Below, piece by piece: positions 7,996 through 16,712 of a stretch of DNA of 64,000 nucleotides. The notes under the pieces were generated by a model, which did no database searches, was not told the origin of the DNA, and was given only the letters and a program-made list of their open reading frames with translations. Made by a program: the position numbers and the translations under genes. Every line of letters begins with the position of its first letter. Position 1 is the stretch's first letter. Origin of the DNA: Flavobacteriaceae bacterium (GTDB lineage: Bacteria; Bacteroidota; Bacteroidia; Flavobacteriales; Flavobacteriaceae); contig SIHP01000015.1 of the NCBI GenBank assembly GCA_004762155.1, positions 1 through 64,000 on the forward strand, given 5' to 3'.

Positions 7996-9114
7996 ATGAA
8001 AATTACAAAGCTTAACGATTTATACTTTAAAGAATATATTTCTTCTAAAGATTTACAACAAATAGTTACTAGTTTAGCAAAACAAGTAAAAGACGATTTA
8101 CCTCCAAATGAAGTACCAATGTTTGTTGGTATTCTTAATGGTTGTTTTGTTTTTGCTGCTGATTTTTTAAGAGCTTATAAAGGTACTTGTGAAATCTCTT
8201 TTGTAAAATTAGCTTCTTACGAAGGAACTTCTTCATCAGAAAATGTAAAAAAACTAATTGGCATAAACGAAGATTTAACAGATAGAACTGTTATTATCTT
8301 GGAAGATATTATAGATACGGGAACAACATTACACGAAATCTATGAAATCTTTCGCCATAAAAATGTAAAAGAACTTAAAATAGCAACGCTTTTCTTTAAA
8401 CCAGATGTGTATCGTAAAGAACTACCTATTGAATATATTGGTAAAAATATTGACGATAAATTTATTGTTGGTTACGGACTTGATTATAATGGTTTAGGGA
8501 GAAACTTACCTGCTATTTACCAACTAACAACACAACCAAAAATGACAAACATTGTATTATTTGGCCCTCCTGGTGCCGGAAAAGGAACTCAAGCTGATTT
8601 ATTAAAAGAAAAATACAACTTAGTACACATATCTACTGGTGATGTTTTTCGTTTTAATATTAAAAATGAAACAGAACTTGGTATGTTAGCTAAATCATAT
8701 ATGGATGCTGGGAATTTAGTACCTGATGAAGTTACCATTAACATGCTAAAAGCTGAAGTAAATAAAAATACAGATGCAAAAGGATTTATTTTTGATGGTT
8801 TTCCTCGTACAGAATCTCAAGCTATTGCTTTAGATACTTTTTTAGCTGAAAAAAACGAACGTATTAACGGAATGGTTGCTTTAGAAGTATCTGAAGATTT
8901 ACTTGTAGAACGTTTATTAGAAAGAGGAAAAACTAGTGGACGTACTGATGATACTGATGAAAGTAAAATTCGTAATCGTTTTAACGAATACAATACTAAA
9001 ACAGCTGTTTTAAAAGACTTTTATCAAGATCAAGGGAATTATTACGGAATTGATGGCGTTGGAGATATTAAAGACATTACCAAACGTTTATCAGACGTAT
9101 TTGATAAATTATAG
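7996..9114 (+). CDS. Bifunctional hypoxanthine phosphoribosyltransferase / adenylate kinase
   Basis: One 372-aa chain carries two purine-salvage enzymes. Residues 1 to about 180 are a type I phosphoribosyltransferase that makes IMP or GMP from hypoxanthine or guanine and PRPP; its PRPP loop is VIILEDIIDTGTT (99-111). Residues 183-372 are adenylate kinase (ATP + AMP to 2 ADP), with P-loop GPPGAGKGT (190-198), DGFPRT and a short LID. The frame is continuous across the junction. An internal ATG (8542, residue 183) matches the normal start of stand-alone adk and could allow separate translation. No other hpt or adk is in the window. Similar fusions are, to my knowledge, present in some Flavobacteriaceae. 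obg follows 77 nt downstream. Confidence 0.95.
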   Translation: MKITKLNDLYFKEYISSKDLQQIVTSLAKQVKDDLPPNEVPMFVGILNGCFVFAADFLRAYKGTCEISFVKLASYEGTSSSENVKKLIGINEDLTDRTVIILEDIIDTGTTLHEIYEIFRHKNVKELKIATLFFKPDVYRKELPIEYIGKNIDDKFIVGYGLDYNGLGRNLPAIYQLTTQPKMTNIVLFGPPGAGKGTQADLLKEKYNLVHISTGDVFRFNIKNETELGMLAKSYMDAGNLVPDEVTINMLKAEVNKNTDAKGFIFDGFPRTESQAIALDTFLAEKNERINGMVALEVSEDLLVERLLERGKTSGRTDDTDESKIRNRFNEYNTKTAVLKDFYQDQGNYYGIDGVGDIKDITKRLSDVFDKL

Positions 9115-9191
9115 AAAGTATCTTTATAAAAAGATATTAAAATATTTAAAGGCTAATTATTAAACCTTTAAATAATTAAATTACACAAAAA

Positions 9192-10181
9192 ATGACTGAA
9201 GGAAATTTTGTTGATTATATAAAAGTCTATGCTTCTTCTGGTAAAGGCGGACGTGGATCTGCTCATTTACATAGAGAGAAGTACATTACTAAAGGTGGTC
9301 CTGATGGTGGAGATGGTGGTCGTGGAGGACACGTTATTGTACGTGGTGACAAAAATATGTGGACACTTTTCCATTTAAAATTTAAGCGTCATTTTAGAGC
9401 TGAACAAGGTGGAGACGGAAGTGCTAGTAGAAGTACTGGTCATGATGCTGATGATATTATTGTTCCTGTACCTTTAGGTACTATTATAAGAGATGCAGAT
9501 ACTGATAAAATTTTATTTGAAATAACCGAAGATGCTGAAGATGTAATTTTATTAGAAGGCGGAAAAGGTGGTCGTGGAAATTGGCATTTTAAATCTTCTA
9601 CTAATCAAACTCCTCGTTATGCACAACCTGGTATTGAAGGTTTGGATGGTTGGTTTCGTATAGAATTAAAATTATTAGCAGATGTTGGTTTAGTTGGTTT
9701 TCCTAATGCAGGAAAATCTACTTTATTATCTGTAATAACAGCAGCAAAGCCAAAAATTGCTGATTATGCTTTTACTACTTTAAAACCTAATTTAGGAATT
9801 GTAGAATATCGTAATCACCAAAGTTTTGTAATGGCAGATATTCCTGGTATTATAGAAGGTGCTGCAGAAGGAAAAGGTTTAGGACATCACTTTTTACGTC
9901 ATATAGAACGTAATTCTGCTTTATTATTTCTAATTCCTGCAGATAGTGATGATATTAATAAAGAATATGAAATTTTATTAAACGAGCTTAGAAAACATAA
10001 TCCTGAGTTATTAGATAAAGATCGTTTGTTAGCTATTTCTAAATCAGACATGTTAGATGATGAATTAAAGCAAGAGATATCTCAGGAGCTTCCTAAAGGT
10101 GTAAAAACTGTATTTATTTCTTCTGTTGCCCAACTAGGCTTAATGGAATTGAAAGATGAACTATGGAAGATGTTGAATTAA
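9192..10181 (+). CDS. obg: GTPase Obg/CgtA
   Basis: Conserved GTPase involved in 50S assembly and stress control. The glycine-rich Obg fold occupies about 1-160 (GGPDGGDGGRGG, GGKGGRGN). The G domain has P-loop GFPNAGKS (169-176) and ADIPGIIEGA as the G3 region; SKSD marks the G4 region. At 329 aa it lacks the C-terminal OCT domain, as is common outside Firmicutes. It lies downstream of hpt-adk, probably in the same transcript, and ends at a bidirectional terminator. Confidence 0.97.
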   Translation: MTEGNFVDYIKVYASSGKGGRGSAHLHREKYITKGGPDGGDGGRGGHVIVRGDKNMWTLFHLKFKRHFRAEQGGDGSASRSTGHDADDIIVPVPLGTIIRDADTDKILFEITEDAEDVILLEGGKGGRGNWHFKSSTNQTPRYAQPGIEGLDGWFRIELKLLADVGLVGFPNAGKSTLLSVITAAKPKIADYAFTTLKPNLGIVEYRNHQSFVMADIPGIIEGAAEGKGLGHHFLRHIERNSALLFLIPADSDDINKEYEILLNELRKHNPELLDKDRLLAISKSDMLDDELKQEISQELPKGVKTVFISSVAQLGLMELKDELWKMLN

Positions 10182-10194
10182 AACATTTCATAAA

Positions 10195-10236
10195 ATAAAA
10201 AAGAGTTTAAATATTAATATTTAAACTCTTTTTTAT
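10195..10236. terminator. Bidirectional terminator between obg and the NlpC/P60 operon
   Basis: A perfect 30-nt palindrome (10201-10230, AAGAGTTTAAATATT and its complement) with an A-run on the left and a T-run on the right serves both converging transcripts. Confidence 0.9.
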
Positions 10237-10237
10237 T

Positions 10238-10729
10238 TTAATTTATTACACGCTTCGCTTTAAAAAAAGCTTTCTTCCAATACGACTCATTTATAGAAGT
10301 TATTATAACACCTTTTGAAGTTGTAGAGTGAATAAAATCAATCTCTTTATTATCAACTGAAGTCACCAAGCCAACGTGATTAACTTTTCCTTGAAACTTA
10401 TCAATATCAAAAAATAATAAATCTCCTTTTTTCACATCTTTTAAAGCTACTTCCTCACCTTCATAATACATATTCCTAGATGAACGCGCTAAATTTATAT
10501 CTACTGTTTTAAAAGATGTAAAAACCAAACCCGAACAATCCATTCCTTTTTTAGTCGTTCCTCCAAAAAGATAAGGTGTCCCTTTAAAAGAGTTAGCGAC
10601 ATTTAGAACTTTATTGATTTTTGGGGTCTTTTTAGGTATGTTATTAGAAGTTAAAAAACTACTCTTTTCTCTTAACAAAAGAGAAAAAACAACACATATT
10701 ATAATACAAAAAGCTATTTTTTTTAACAT
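10238..10729 (-). CDS. NlpC/P60 family cell-wall peptidase, exported
   Basis: 163-aa cysteine peptidase predicted to cut within or next to peptidoglycan stem peptides in the periplasm. An N-terminal hydrophobic segment (about 5-19) looks like a signal anchor. The catalytic residues are visible: C65 in MDCSGLV, H118 in VNHVGLV and H134 in DFIHS, which is the order expected for the family. The protein consists of little more than this domain. It is a close paralogue of the next gene upstream (19 nt away), and they follow lpxB on the same strand, so all are probably co-transcribed. Confidence 0.9.
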   Translation of the reverse strand: MLKKIAFCIIICVVFSLLLREKSSFLTSNNIPKKTPKINKVLNVANSFKGTPYLFGGTTKKGMDCSGLVFTSFKTVDINLARSSRNMYYEGEEVALKDVKKGDLLFFDIDKFQGKVNHVGLVTSVDNKEIDFIHSTTSKGVIITSINESYWKKAFFKAKRVIN

Positions 10730-10748
10730 GCAATCAATTATTTAAATA

Positions 10749-11279
10749 CTACAATACTCTTTTTGCTTCTATAAAAGCACGTTTCCAGTAATTTTGGTTT
10801 AATGTACTTACAATTACACCTTTTGAACTTGTGGAATGTATAAAACTAATTACTCCGCTCTTAACAGAAGTTACTAAGGCAACATGGTTTATTTTTGATC
10901 TTGATTTATTTGTCGTTTTAAAAAACAATAAATCTCCTCTTTTAACTTCTCTTAATGATATTCTATAGCCTTCTTTATATAATAAGCCAGAACTTCTTGG
11001 AACAATGATATCTCTTTTTTTAAAAGAAGTATATATCAATCCAGAACAATCCATTCCTTTTCTAGAAACACCAGCATATTTATATGGAGTTCCTTTGTAA
11101 GTTACTGCTGTCCAAACTATTTTATCTGCAATACTTGGTTCACTATTAGATGTTCTATTTACAGCTCTTCTCTTTTTAACAGAAGTTCTTTTTGATGAAG
11201 AACTTTGAGTAACTTTTTTTGATGATCCACAAGAAATCAAAAAAGAAAGGAAAAATATATAAAGTACTTTTTTTATCAT
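10749..11279 (-). CDS. NlpC/P60 family lipoprotein peptidase
   Basis: 176-aa paralogue of the adjacent downstream gene. The N-terminus carries a lipobox (FLISC, C17), so it should be lipid-anchored, followed by a Ser/Lys/Arg-rich linker and the NlpC/P60 domain with the catalytic cysteine C78 in MDCSGLI, a histidine in INHVALV and a second in SFIHS. It starts 4 nt after the lpxB stop, so it is transcribed with the lipid A gene. A tandem duplication in which one copy kept the lipoprotein anchor and the other a plain signal sequence is the simplest explanation. Confidence 0.92.
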   Translation of the reverse strand: MIKKVLYIFFLSFLISCGSSKKVTQSSSSKRTSVKKRRAVNRTSNSEPSIADKIVWTAVTYKGTPYKYAGVSRKGMDCSGLIYTSFKKRDIIVPRSSGLLYKEGYRISLREVKRGDLLFFKTTNKSRSKINHVALVTSVKSGVISFIHSTSSKGVIVSTLNQNYWKRAFIEAKRVL

Positions 11280-11283
11280 TTAT

Positions 11284-12396
11284 TTATTTTTTAATTGCAT
11301 TTACAATCAGTTTCGCTGTTTTTTTAGAAGCACCTTTTCCTCCTAATTTCTTTTCTAACTCAAAATAATTCAAGAAAATTTCATCTCTATTACTATCTGT
11401 TAAAATATGTATTAATTCTTTTTTCAATCTTTTTTTATTGAAGTCATTCTGAATTAACTCTGTAACAACCTCTCTATCCATAATCAAGTTGACTAAAGAT
11501 ATAAATTTTAGCGTAATGATTCTTTTCGCTATTTGATAAGAAAGCCAACTTCCTTTGTAACAAACCACTTGTGGAACTTTAAATAAAGCTGTTTCTAAAG
11601 TTGCTGTACCAGAAGCAACTAATGCTGCATGAGAAACACTTAATAAATCATATGTTTTATTACTTATTAATTGTATTTTTTTTGTTCCTATAAAGGTATT
11701 ATAAAAACCATTAGTCTGACTTGGCGCTCCAGCAATTACAAACTGATAATCAGGAAAGTCATCTACAAGAGAAAGCATTACAGATAACATTTTTGAAATT
11801 TCTTGCTTTCTGCTTCCTGGTAATAAAGCTATAATTTCTCTATCATCTAATTTATATTTCTTTTTAAATTCAATAACATTCGTTTGCTTTCTATCGGCAA
11901 TTGCATCAATTAATGGATGTCCTACAAAATGAGCATTGTAATTATACTTTTTATAAAAATCCTTTTCAAAAGGGAGTATCGTATACATTGCATCAACATC
12001 TCTCTTTATAGCCGTTACTCTACTCGCTCTACTCGCCCAAACTTGAGGTGATATATAATAATGAGTTCTGTAACCCAATTGTTTTGCCCATTTTGCTATC
12101 CGAAGATTAAAACCAGAATTATCAATAAAAACAATTACATCTGGTTTAAATTCAATAATATCTTTTTTACAAAAAGAAATATAACCAAAGATTTTTCTAA
12201 GGTTGAATAAAACCTCAACAAAACCCATAAAAGCTCTTTCTTTATAATGGCTAACAAGCGTCCCTCCTACTTCCTTCATTAGATCTCCACCCCAAAATCG
12301 AATATCTGCACTTTCATCTTCTTTATAAATCGCCTTCATCAAATTAGATGCATGCAAATCTCCAGAAGCCTCACCAGCAATAATATAATATTTCAT
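11284..12396 (-). CDS. lpxB: Lipid-A-disaccharide synthase
   Basis: 370-aa peripheral inner-membrane glycosyltransferase of the Raetz pathway; it condenses UDP-2,3-diacylglucosamine with lipid X to form the lipid A disaccharide. The N-terminal GEASGDLHAS motif, the VFIDNSGFNLRIAKWAK and YYISPQVWASR segments and LLPGSRKQEI are typical of LpxB, and the length is normal. It is 3 nt downstream of a small membrane protein and surE, and just upstream of two NlpC/P60 peptidases, making an envelope-oriented operon. Confidence 0.97.
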   Translation of the reverse strand: MKYYIIAGEASGDLHASNLMKAIYKEDESADIRFWGGDLMKEVGGTLVSHYKERAFMGFVEVLFNLRKIFGYISFCKKDIIEFKPDVIVFIDNSGFNLRIAKWAKQLGYRTHYYISPQVWASRASRVTAIKRDVDAMYTILPFEKDFYKKYNYNAHFVGHPLIDAIADRKQTNVIEFKKKYKLDDREIIALLPGSRKQEISKMLSVMLSLVDDFPDYQFVIAGAPSQTNGFYNTFIGTKKIQLISNKTYDLLSVSHAALVASGTATLETALFKVPQVVCYKGSWLSYQIAKRIITLKFISLVNLIMDREVVTELIQNDFNKKRLKKELIHILTDSNRDEIFLNYFELEKKLGGKGASKKTAKLIVNAIKK

Positions 12397-12399
12397 CTA

Positions 12400-12687
12400 T
12401 TATATAAACTTTAAAACCATAGTTAATATTGCTGTCATTAGAACTCCCATAACAACACCTCTGGCTCTATAATCTTGATTTTTTTTCAGAAAAACAAAGA
12501 AAACAAATAAATTAGGTAATGCAGCTAACGCAATAACAGCACCTAAAACACCTCCTTTTTGAACCATTTCAATTGTTTCATAAAAACCAAATCTAGATAC
12601 ATATTGTAAGTAAATAAATAAACCCGAAAATGTGGCGAATATAGATACTAAAAAACCTATTAGTATTTCTTTTTTTATAAATCCCAT
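12400..12687 (-). CDS. Small membrane protein between surE and lpxB
   Basis: 95-aa protein with three hydrophobic helices (about 8-28, 46-65 and 75-94) and a short charged loop (KKNQDYRARG). It overlaps the 3' end of surE by 13 nt and ends 3 nt before lpxB, so its translation is probably coupled to both. No family was recognised. Its fixed position beside lpxB suggests an envelope role, which is inference. Confidence 0.8.
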   Translation of the reverse strand: MGFIKKEILIGFLVSIFATFSGLFIYLQYVSRFGFYETIEMVQKGGVLGAVIALAALPNLFVFFVFLKKNQDYRARGVVMGVLMTAILTMVLKFI

Positions 12688-13445
12688 GTGTTTAATTTTT
12701 GAATTGCATGATGAGCTGTCATATCAAATTGTACAGGAACTACAGAAATGTAGCCATTTTCTAAGGCCCAAATATCAGTATCTAAACCTTTATCTTTATT
12801 TACAAATTCTCCAGAAAGCCAGTAATATTCTTTTCCAAAAGGACTTGTTCTTTTATCAAACTCCTCTTTCCAATTTCCGTTAGCTTGTCTACTTATTTTT
12901 ATTCCTTTAATTTCTTCTTTTTTTAATTTTGGCATGTTAACATTTAAAACAACACCATCTGGTAATCCGTTTAGTAAAACATTTAATGCAATCTTTTTTA
13001 TATGTTCTTTAAAAGGTCTAAAATCAGCATTCCAATCGTAATCTAATAAAGAAAAACCTATTGCAGGAATTCCTTCAATTCCAGCTTCAACTGCTGCACT
13101 CATAGTACCTGAATAGATTACATTTATAGATGAATTAGCTCCGTGATTGATTCCTGAAACACATAAATCTGGAGTTTTATTTAAAATAAGGTTTTTAGCC
13201 ATTTTAACACAATCCGCTGGCGTACCAGAACAACTATATTCTAATTGCGGACCATCATCAACAGTTGTAGGATTACAATACAAAACGTTATTTACAGATA
13301 TTGCGTGTCCCATACCACTCTGGGGACTATCAGGCGCTACAACTACAACATCACCAATTTCATTCATTACTTCAATTAACATTCGTATACCTGGCGCAGT
13401 TATACCATCGTCATTTGTTACTAAAATAAGGGGTTTCTTTTGCAT
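12675..13445 (-). CDS. surE: 5'/3'-nucleotidase SurE
   Basis: Metal-dependent phosphatase that hydrolyses nucleoside monophosphates. The N-terminal LVTNDDG motif (D12, D13 as metal ligands), the SPQSGMGHAIS loop and GTPADCV are diagnostic. The frame is open to 13469, but a promoter box lies at 13467-13474 and would place that upstream ATG at or before the transcription start; the ATG at 13445 begins directly at the Rossmann-like strand (MQKKPLILV) and is preferred, giving 256 aa. It is the first gene of the operon running to the NlpC/P60 pair. Confidence 0.95.
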   Translation of the reverse strand: MQKKPLILVTNDDGITAPGIRMLIEVMNEIGDVVVVAPDSPQSGMGHAISVNNVLYCNPTTVDDGPQLEYSCSGTPADCVKMAKNLILNKTPDLCVSGINHGANSSINVIYSGTMSAAVEAGIEGIPAIGFSLLDYDWNADFRPFKEHIKKIALNVLLNGLPDGVVLNVNMPKLKKEEIKGIKISRQANGNWKEEFDKRTSPFGKEYYWLSGEFVNKDKGLDTDIWALENGYISVVPVQFDMTAHHAIQKLNTWDL

Positions 13446-13466
13446 AATTATCAAATAAAATGTACA

Positions 13467-13474
13467 CAAATATA
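13467..13474 (-). promoter_or_regulatory. -7 box of the surE-lpxB operon
   Basis: On the minus strand this reads TATATTTG. It lies 21 nt upstream of the surE ATG at 13445 and decides between the two candidate starts. Confidence 0.55.
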
Positions 13475-13695
13475 AACTAATTTGTACATTTTATTTTTAA
13501 CATTTTATAAAGAGATTTCTTCTCTTTTATTGCTTAAAATTGTATTTTTAATTGTTTTTGCAAACAGAAAGATGAAATAAAGACTAAATTTTACACAATT
13601 TTTTCACAAAACAACAAGTTATCAAAAAAGTGGCATTATTTTAGTAGCTTAGCAAGAACAACACAATACACTAAATTTTAAACGATTGACGATTT

Positions 13696-15813
13696 ATGAA
13701 GACGAAAATTTTTATCCCTTTATTAACTTTTTTATTTTTTAATAATTTAATCTCAGCATCAAACGTATCAAATAATGACCCCGAAAAGGACAAGGTTATT
13801 ATATATATATTAAAAAATATTTTAACGCGTGGACATTATGTTAAGAAAGATATGAATGATGATTTCTCTAAACATGTTTATAATGAATTCATTAATAACC
13901 TAGATCCGAGTAAGCGATACTTTACGCAAGAAGATTTAAAAGAATTTTCTCAATTTAAATATCAGATTGATGATCAACTTAAAGAATCTAAAATTGATTT
14001 TTACACGTTAGTTTATGGTCGTTTTTTAGAAAAAGTGGATGCTGCTAAAATTACTTATAAAAACTTACTTAAAGAGTCTTTTGATTATACAAAGAATGAA
14101 ACAATTGATTTAGACTATGAAAAAACTCCTTTTGCTAAGAATGAAAATGCATTGATTGATCATTGGCGTAAACAATTAAAATTACAAATTTTAGGTAATA
14201 TTGAAGAAAAAGAAGAACAAGAAGAAAATAAATTAAAAGAAGATAGTACCCATAAAAAGAAAACATTTAAAGAACTTGAAATTGAAGCTCGTAAAGTTGT
14301 TTTAAAAAATATGGATGATTTATATGTTCGTATTGATGAATTAGAAAATTCAGATTGGTATTCTACTTTCTTAAATAGTGTTGTAAGCGGATTTGGACCT
14401 CATACAACATATATGTCTCCTAGAATTAAAAGTCGTTTTGACCAAGACATGTCTGGTAAACTAGAAGGTATTGGTGCTCGATTACAAAAAGAAGGAATGT
14501 ATACTAAAATAGTAGAATTAGTTTCTGGTGGTCCAGCTTGGAAACAAGGAGAATTAGAATCTGGCGATATTATTCTTAAAGTTGCTCAAGGTGAAAAAGA
14601 GCCTTTAGATATTGTTGGAATGCGTTTGGATGATGCAATTAAGTTCATTAAAGGTAAAAAAGGTACAGAAGTACGTTTAACAGTTAAGAAGAAACTTGAT
14701 AATTCTATAGTTATTATTTCAATTATTAGAGACGTTGTTGAATTAGAAGAAACTTTTGTAAAGTCTAGTATCGTTGAAAAAAATGGTAAGCTATACGGAA
14801 TTATTAACCTTCCTAAATTTTATATTGATTTTAGTGATACAGATAATAGAAATGCTACTATTGATATGGAAAAAGAGATTGCACGTTTAAAAGCTCAAAA
14901 TGTAGAAGGTTTAATTGTTGATTTAAGAAATAACGGTGGAGGTTCTTTAAAAACTGCCATAGAAATTGGCGGTTTATTTATAGAGAAGGGACCTATTGTA
15001 CAAGTAAAGTATAGAGACGAAGAAGCTAATGTTAAAAATGATACTGATGAAAAAACACAGTGGAATGGCCCGTTAGTTGTTATGGTTAATGAAATGTCTG
15101 CTTCTGCTTCTGAAATTTTAGCTGCTGCAATGCAAGATTATGGTAGAGGTGTTATTATTGGTGGTAAACAAACTTATGGTAAAGGAACAGTACAAAATGT
15201 ATTGCCTCTTAATTATTATGTAAAAAAGTATCCAGATGATTTAGGAGCTTTAAAAATGACAATTCAAAAATTTTATAGAATTAATGGAGGTTCTACACAA
15301 ATAGAAGGTGTTTATTCTGATATTGCAATGCCTGGTCGTTATAGCTATATGGAATATGGAGAAAGAGATTTAGACGGTGCATTGCCATGGGATAAAGTTC
15401 CTCAAGCGAAATACACTAAAACAAATTCTTATGAGAACTTTGACAATGTTGTGTATAATAGTAAAGAACGTATTAATAAAGATGAAAAATTTATCTCTAT
15501 AAATGAATATGCTAAATGGCTAAAAAAGAACCAAGATGATGATTTATATTCTTTAAACTATTCAAGTTTTAAGCAAGATAGTGATCAAAGACAAGAAGAA
15601 GCAAAGAAATTTAAAGATATATTTAAGTTTACTTCTAACTTAACTTTTACATCTCCTAAATACGAATTAAATTTATTTGAAAAAGATACTGTTTTAAAAG
15701 ATAAACGTTTTGCTTGGCATGAAAACCTTAAAAAGGACATATACATGGATGAAGCTTTAAATGTACTTAGTGAATTAAAAATGAGAACAAAACAAGACAT
15801 TGTAAAAAACTAA
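13696..15813 (+). CDS. prc: Carboxy-terminal processing (tail-specific) protease
   Basis: 705-aa periplasmic S41 serine protease that trims or degrades envelope proteins from their C-termini. It has a signal peptide (about 1-21), a long N-terminal helical domain, a PDZ domain (about 255-345, GIGARLQKEGMYTKIVEL), the S41 domain with catalytic S470 in SASASEI and K496 in TYGKGTVQ, and a C-terminal domain of the Prc type. Length and layout match the large Prc subgroup rather than the short CtpA forms. It is monocistronic, with a hairpin terminator 19 nt downstream. A weak promoter-like TAGCTTAG lies near 13644. Confidence 0.94.
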   Translation: MKTKIFIPLLTFLFFNNLISASNVSNNDPEKDKVIIYILKNILTRGHYVKKDMNDDFSKHVYNEFINNLDPSKRYFTQEDLKEFSQFKYQIDDQLKESKIDFYTLVYGRFLEKVDAAKITYKNLLKESFDYTKNETIDLDYEKTPFAKNENALIDHWRKQLKLQILGNIEEKEEQEENKLKEDSTHKKKTFKELEIEARKVVLKNMDDLYVRIDELENSDWYSTFLNSVVSGFGPHTTYMSPRIKSRFDQDMSGKLEGIGARLQKEGMYTKIVELVSGGPAWKQGELESGDIILKVAQGEKEPLDIVGMRLDDAIKFIKGKKGTEVRLTVKKKLDNSIVIISIIRDVVELEETFVKSSIVEKNGKLYGIINLPKFYIDFSDTDNRNATIDMEKEIARLKAQNVEGLIVDLRNNGGGSLKTAIEIGGLFIEKGPIVQVKYRDEEANVKNDTDEKTQWNGPLVVMVNEMSASASEILAAAMQDYGRGVIIGGKQTYGKGTVQNVLPLNYYVKKYPDDLGALKMTIQKFYRINGGSTQIEGVYSDIAMPGRYSYMEYGERDLDGALPWDKVPQAKYTKTNSYENFDNVVYNSKERINKDEKFISINEYAKWLKKNQDDDLYSLNYSSFKQDSDQRQEEAKKFKDIFKFTSNLTFTSPKYELNLFEKDTVLKDKRFAWHENLKKDIYMDEALNVLSELKMRTKQDIVKN

Positions 15814-15831
15814 TTTTCACAATACAATAAT

Positions 15832-15870
15832 AAAAAACACCATTAAATATTATATTTAATGGTGTTTTTT
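15832..15870 (+). terminator. Hairpin terminator after prc
   Basis: AAAACACCATTAAATA pairs with TATTTAATGGTGTTTT-type sequence followed by a T-run. Confidence 0.9.
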
Positions 15871-15982
15871 ATTGCTATTTTACACGGTAACTACTTATCT
15901 TTAAAAAACTTACTCCATAAATGAAAACAAACATTTCATTTGTAAACAAAATAAAATAATTGTACATTTAACTTAACATGCT

Positions 15983-16011
15983 ATAAATTCTTGTCGGGGG
16001 ACATAATTTAT
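15983..16011 (+). promoter_or_regulatory. Hairpin just before the start codon of the next gene
   Basis: ATAAATT (15983-15989) pairs with AATTTAT (16005-16011) and TGTC (15992-15995) with GACA (16000-16003), leaving a G4 loop. It ends 6 nt before the ATG at 16018, so it could control ribosome access. A run of five G is rare in this AT-rich DNA. Confidence 0.35.
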
Positions 16012-16017
16012 CACAAA

Positions 16018-16647
16018 ATGTTAAGAATAAAAAGAATATTAAGAAACCTAATCAACAGTAAGCAATACTATAACAACTATTATGAAAAAGCTATTGTAGA
16101 TTACAAAGAACCTGCAACTTATAGTGTAATTTATGATAATTTTTTATCCGCGAATAAAAACACTACTGTTAAAACTACCGAAACAATAAATCACTTTTCT
16201 AATATTGAATTTGGATCAAATATAAAAACGTCTAAAAGATTAATTAACTGTCCTTATAGAGTTGTAAAAAACAAACATCTTTGTGATATTATTTTTTATA
16301 AAACAAAAATAGGGAATCATCAAATATCTATAGAACTTCATTTTTTTAAAAAGAAATTAATTTTTTTTAAATATACTTTTCCTACTACATTTTATAAAGA
16401 CGAAATAATAAATAAGATTAAGAATAAGTATTTTAATAAAGATGATACTATTAATGTTAATAATCATCTAATAGTTGATCCTAATAACAATTATTTAAAA
16501 ATCACAAATGAAGTAACTTTTTCTATCTATTACATGTCTACAAAATTTAATTTTTACAATTATATTAAAGATAAAAAAGAAGAGTTAAGATTTAAAACTT
16601 CAATACAAAAAGAATTTGCTCTTAATCAATTAATAGATCGGATATAA
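16018..16647 (+). CDS. Hypothetical protein, no recognised family
   Basis: 209-aa, Lys/Asn/Ile-rich protein without a signal peptide or transmembrane helix. The frame is open to a TTG at 15991, but that lies inside a hairpin and the first ATG (MLRIKRILRNL) is the better start. The middle part (about 85-170) alternates hydrophobic and polar residues in a pattern that suggests a beta-rich fold (ISIELHFFKKKLIFFKYTF). Codon use is even more A/T-biased than that of the neighbours. It stands alone between prc (same strand) and a converging DUF2797 gene. Function unknown. Confidence 0.65.
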   Translation: MLRIKRILRNLINSKQYYNNYYEKAIVDYKEPATYSVIYDNFLSANKNTTVKTTETINHFSNIEFGSNIKTSKRLINCPYRVVKNKHLCDIIFYKTKIGNHQISIELHFFKKKLIFFKYTFPTTFYKDEIINKIKNKYFNKDDTINVNNHLIVDPNNNYLKITNEVTFSIYYMSTKFNFYNYIKDKKEELRFKTSIQKEFALNQLIDRI

Positions 16648-16712
16648 ACTTGATCACTTAACTATAATAATTTATAATTAAGTGATGCATCAACTTTTTG
16701 CTATAAGTTATG

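Noticed and set aside
15991..16017. TTG start nine codons upstream of ATG 16018
   Set aside because: It lies within a hairpin, and the extension has no distinct feature; the ATG is preferred.
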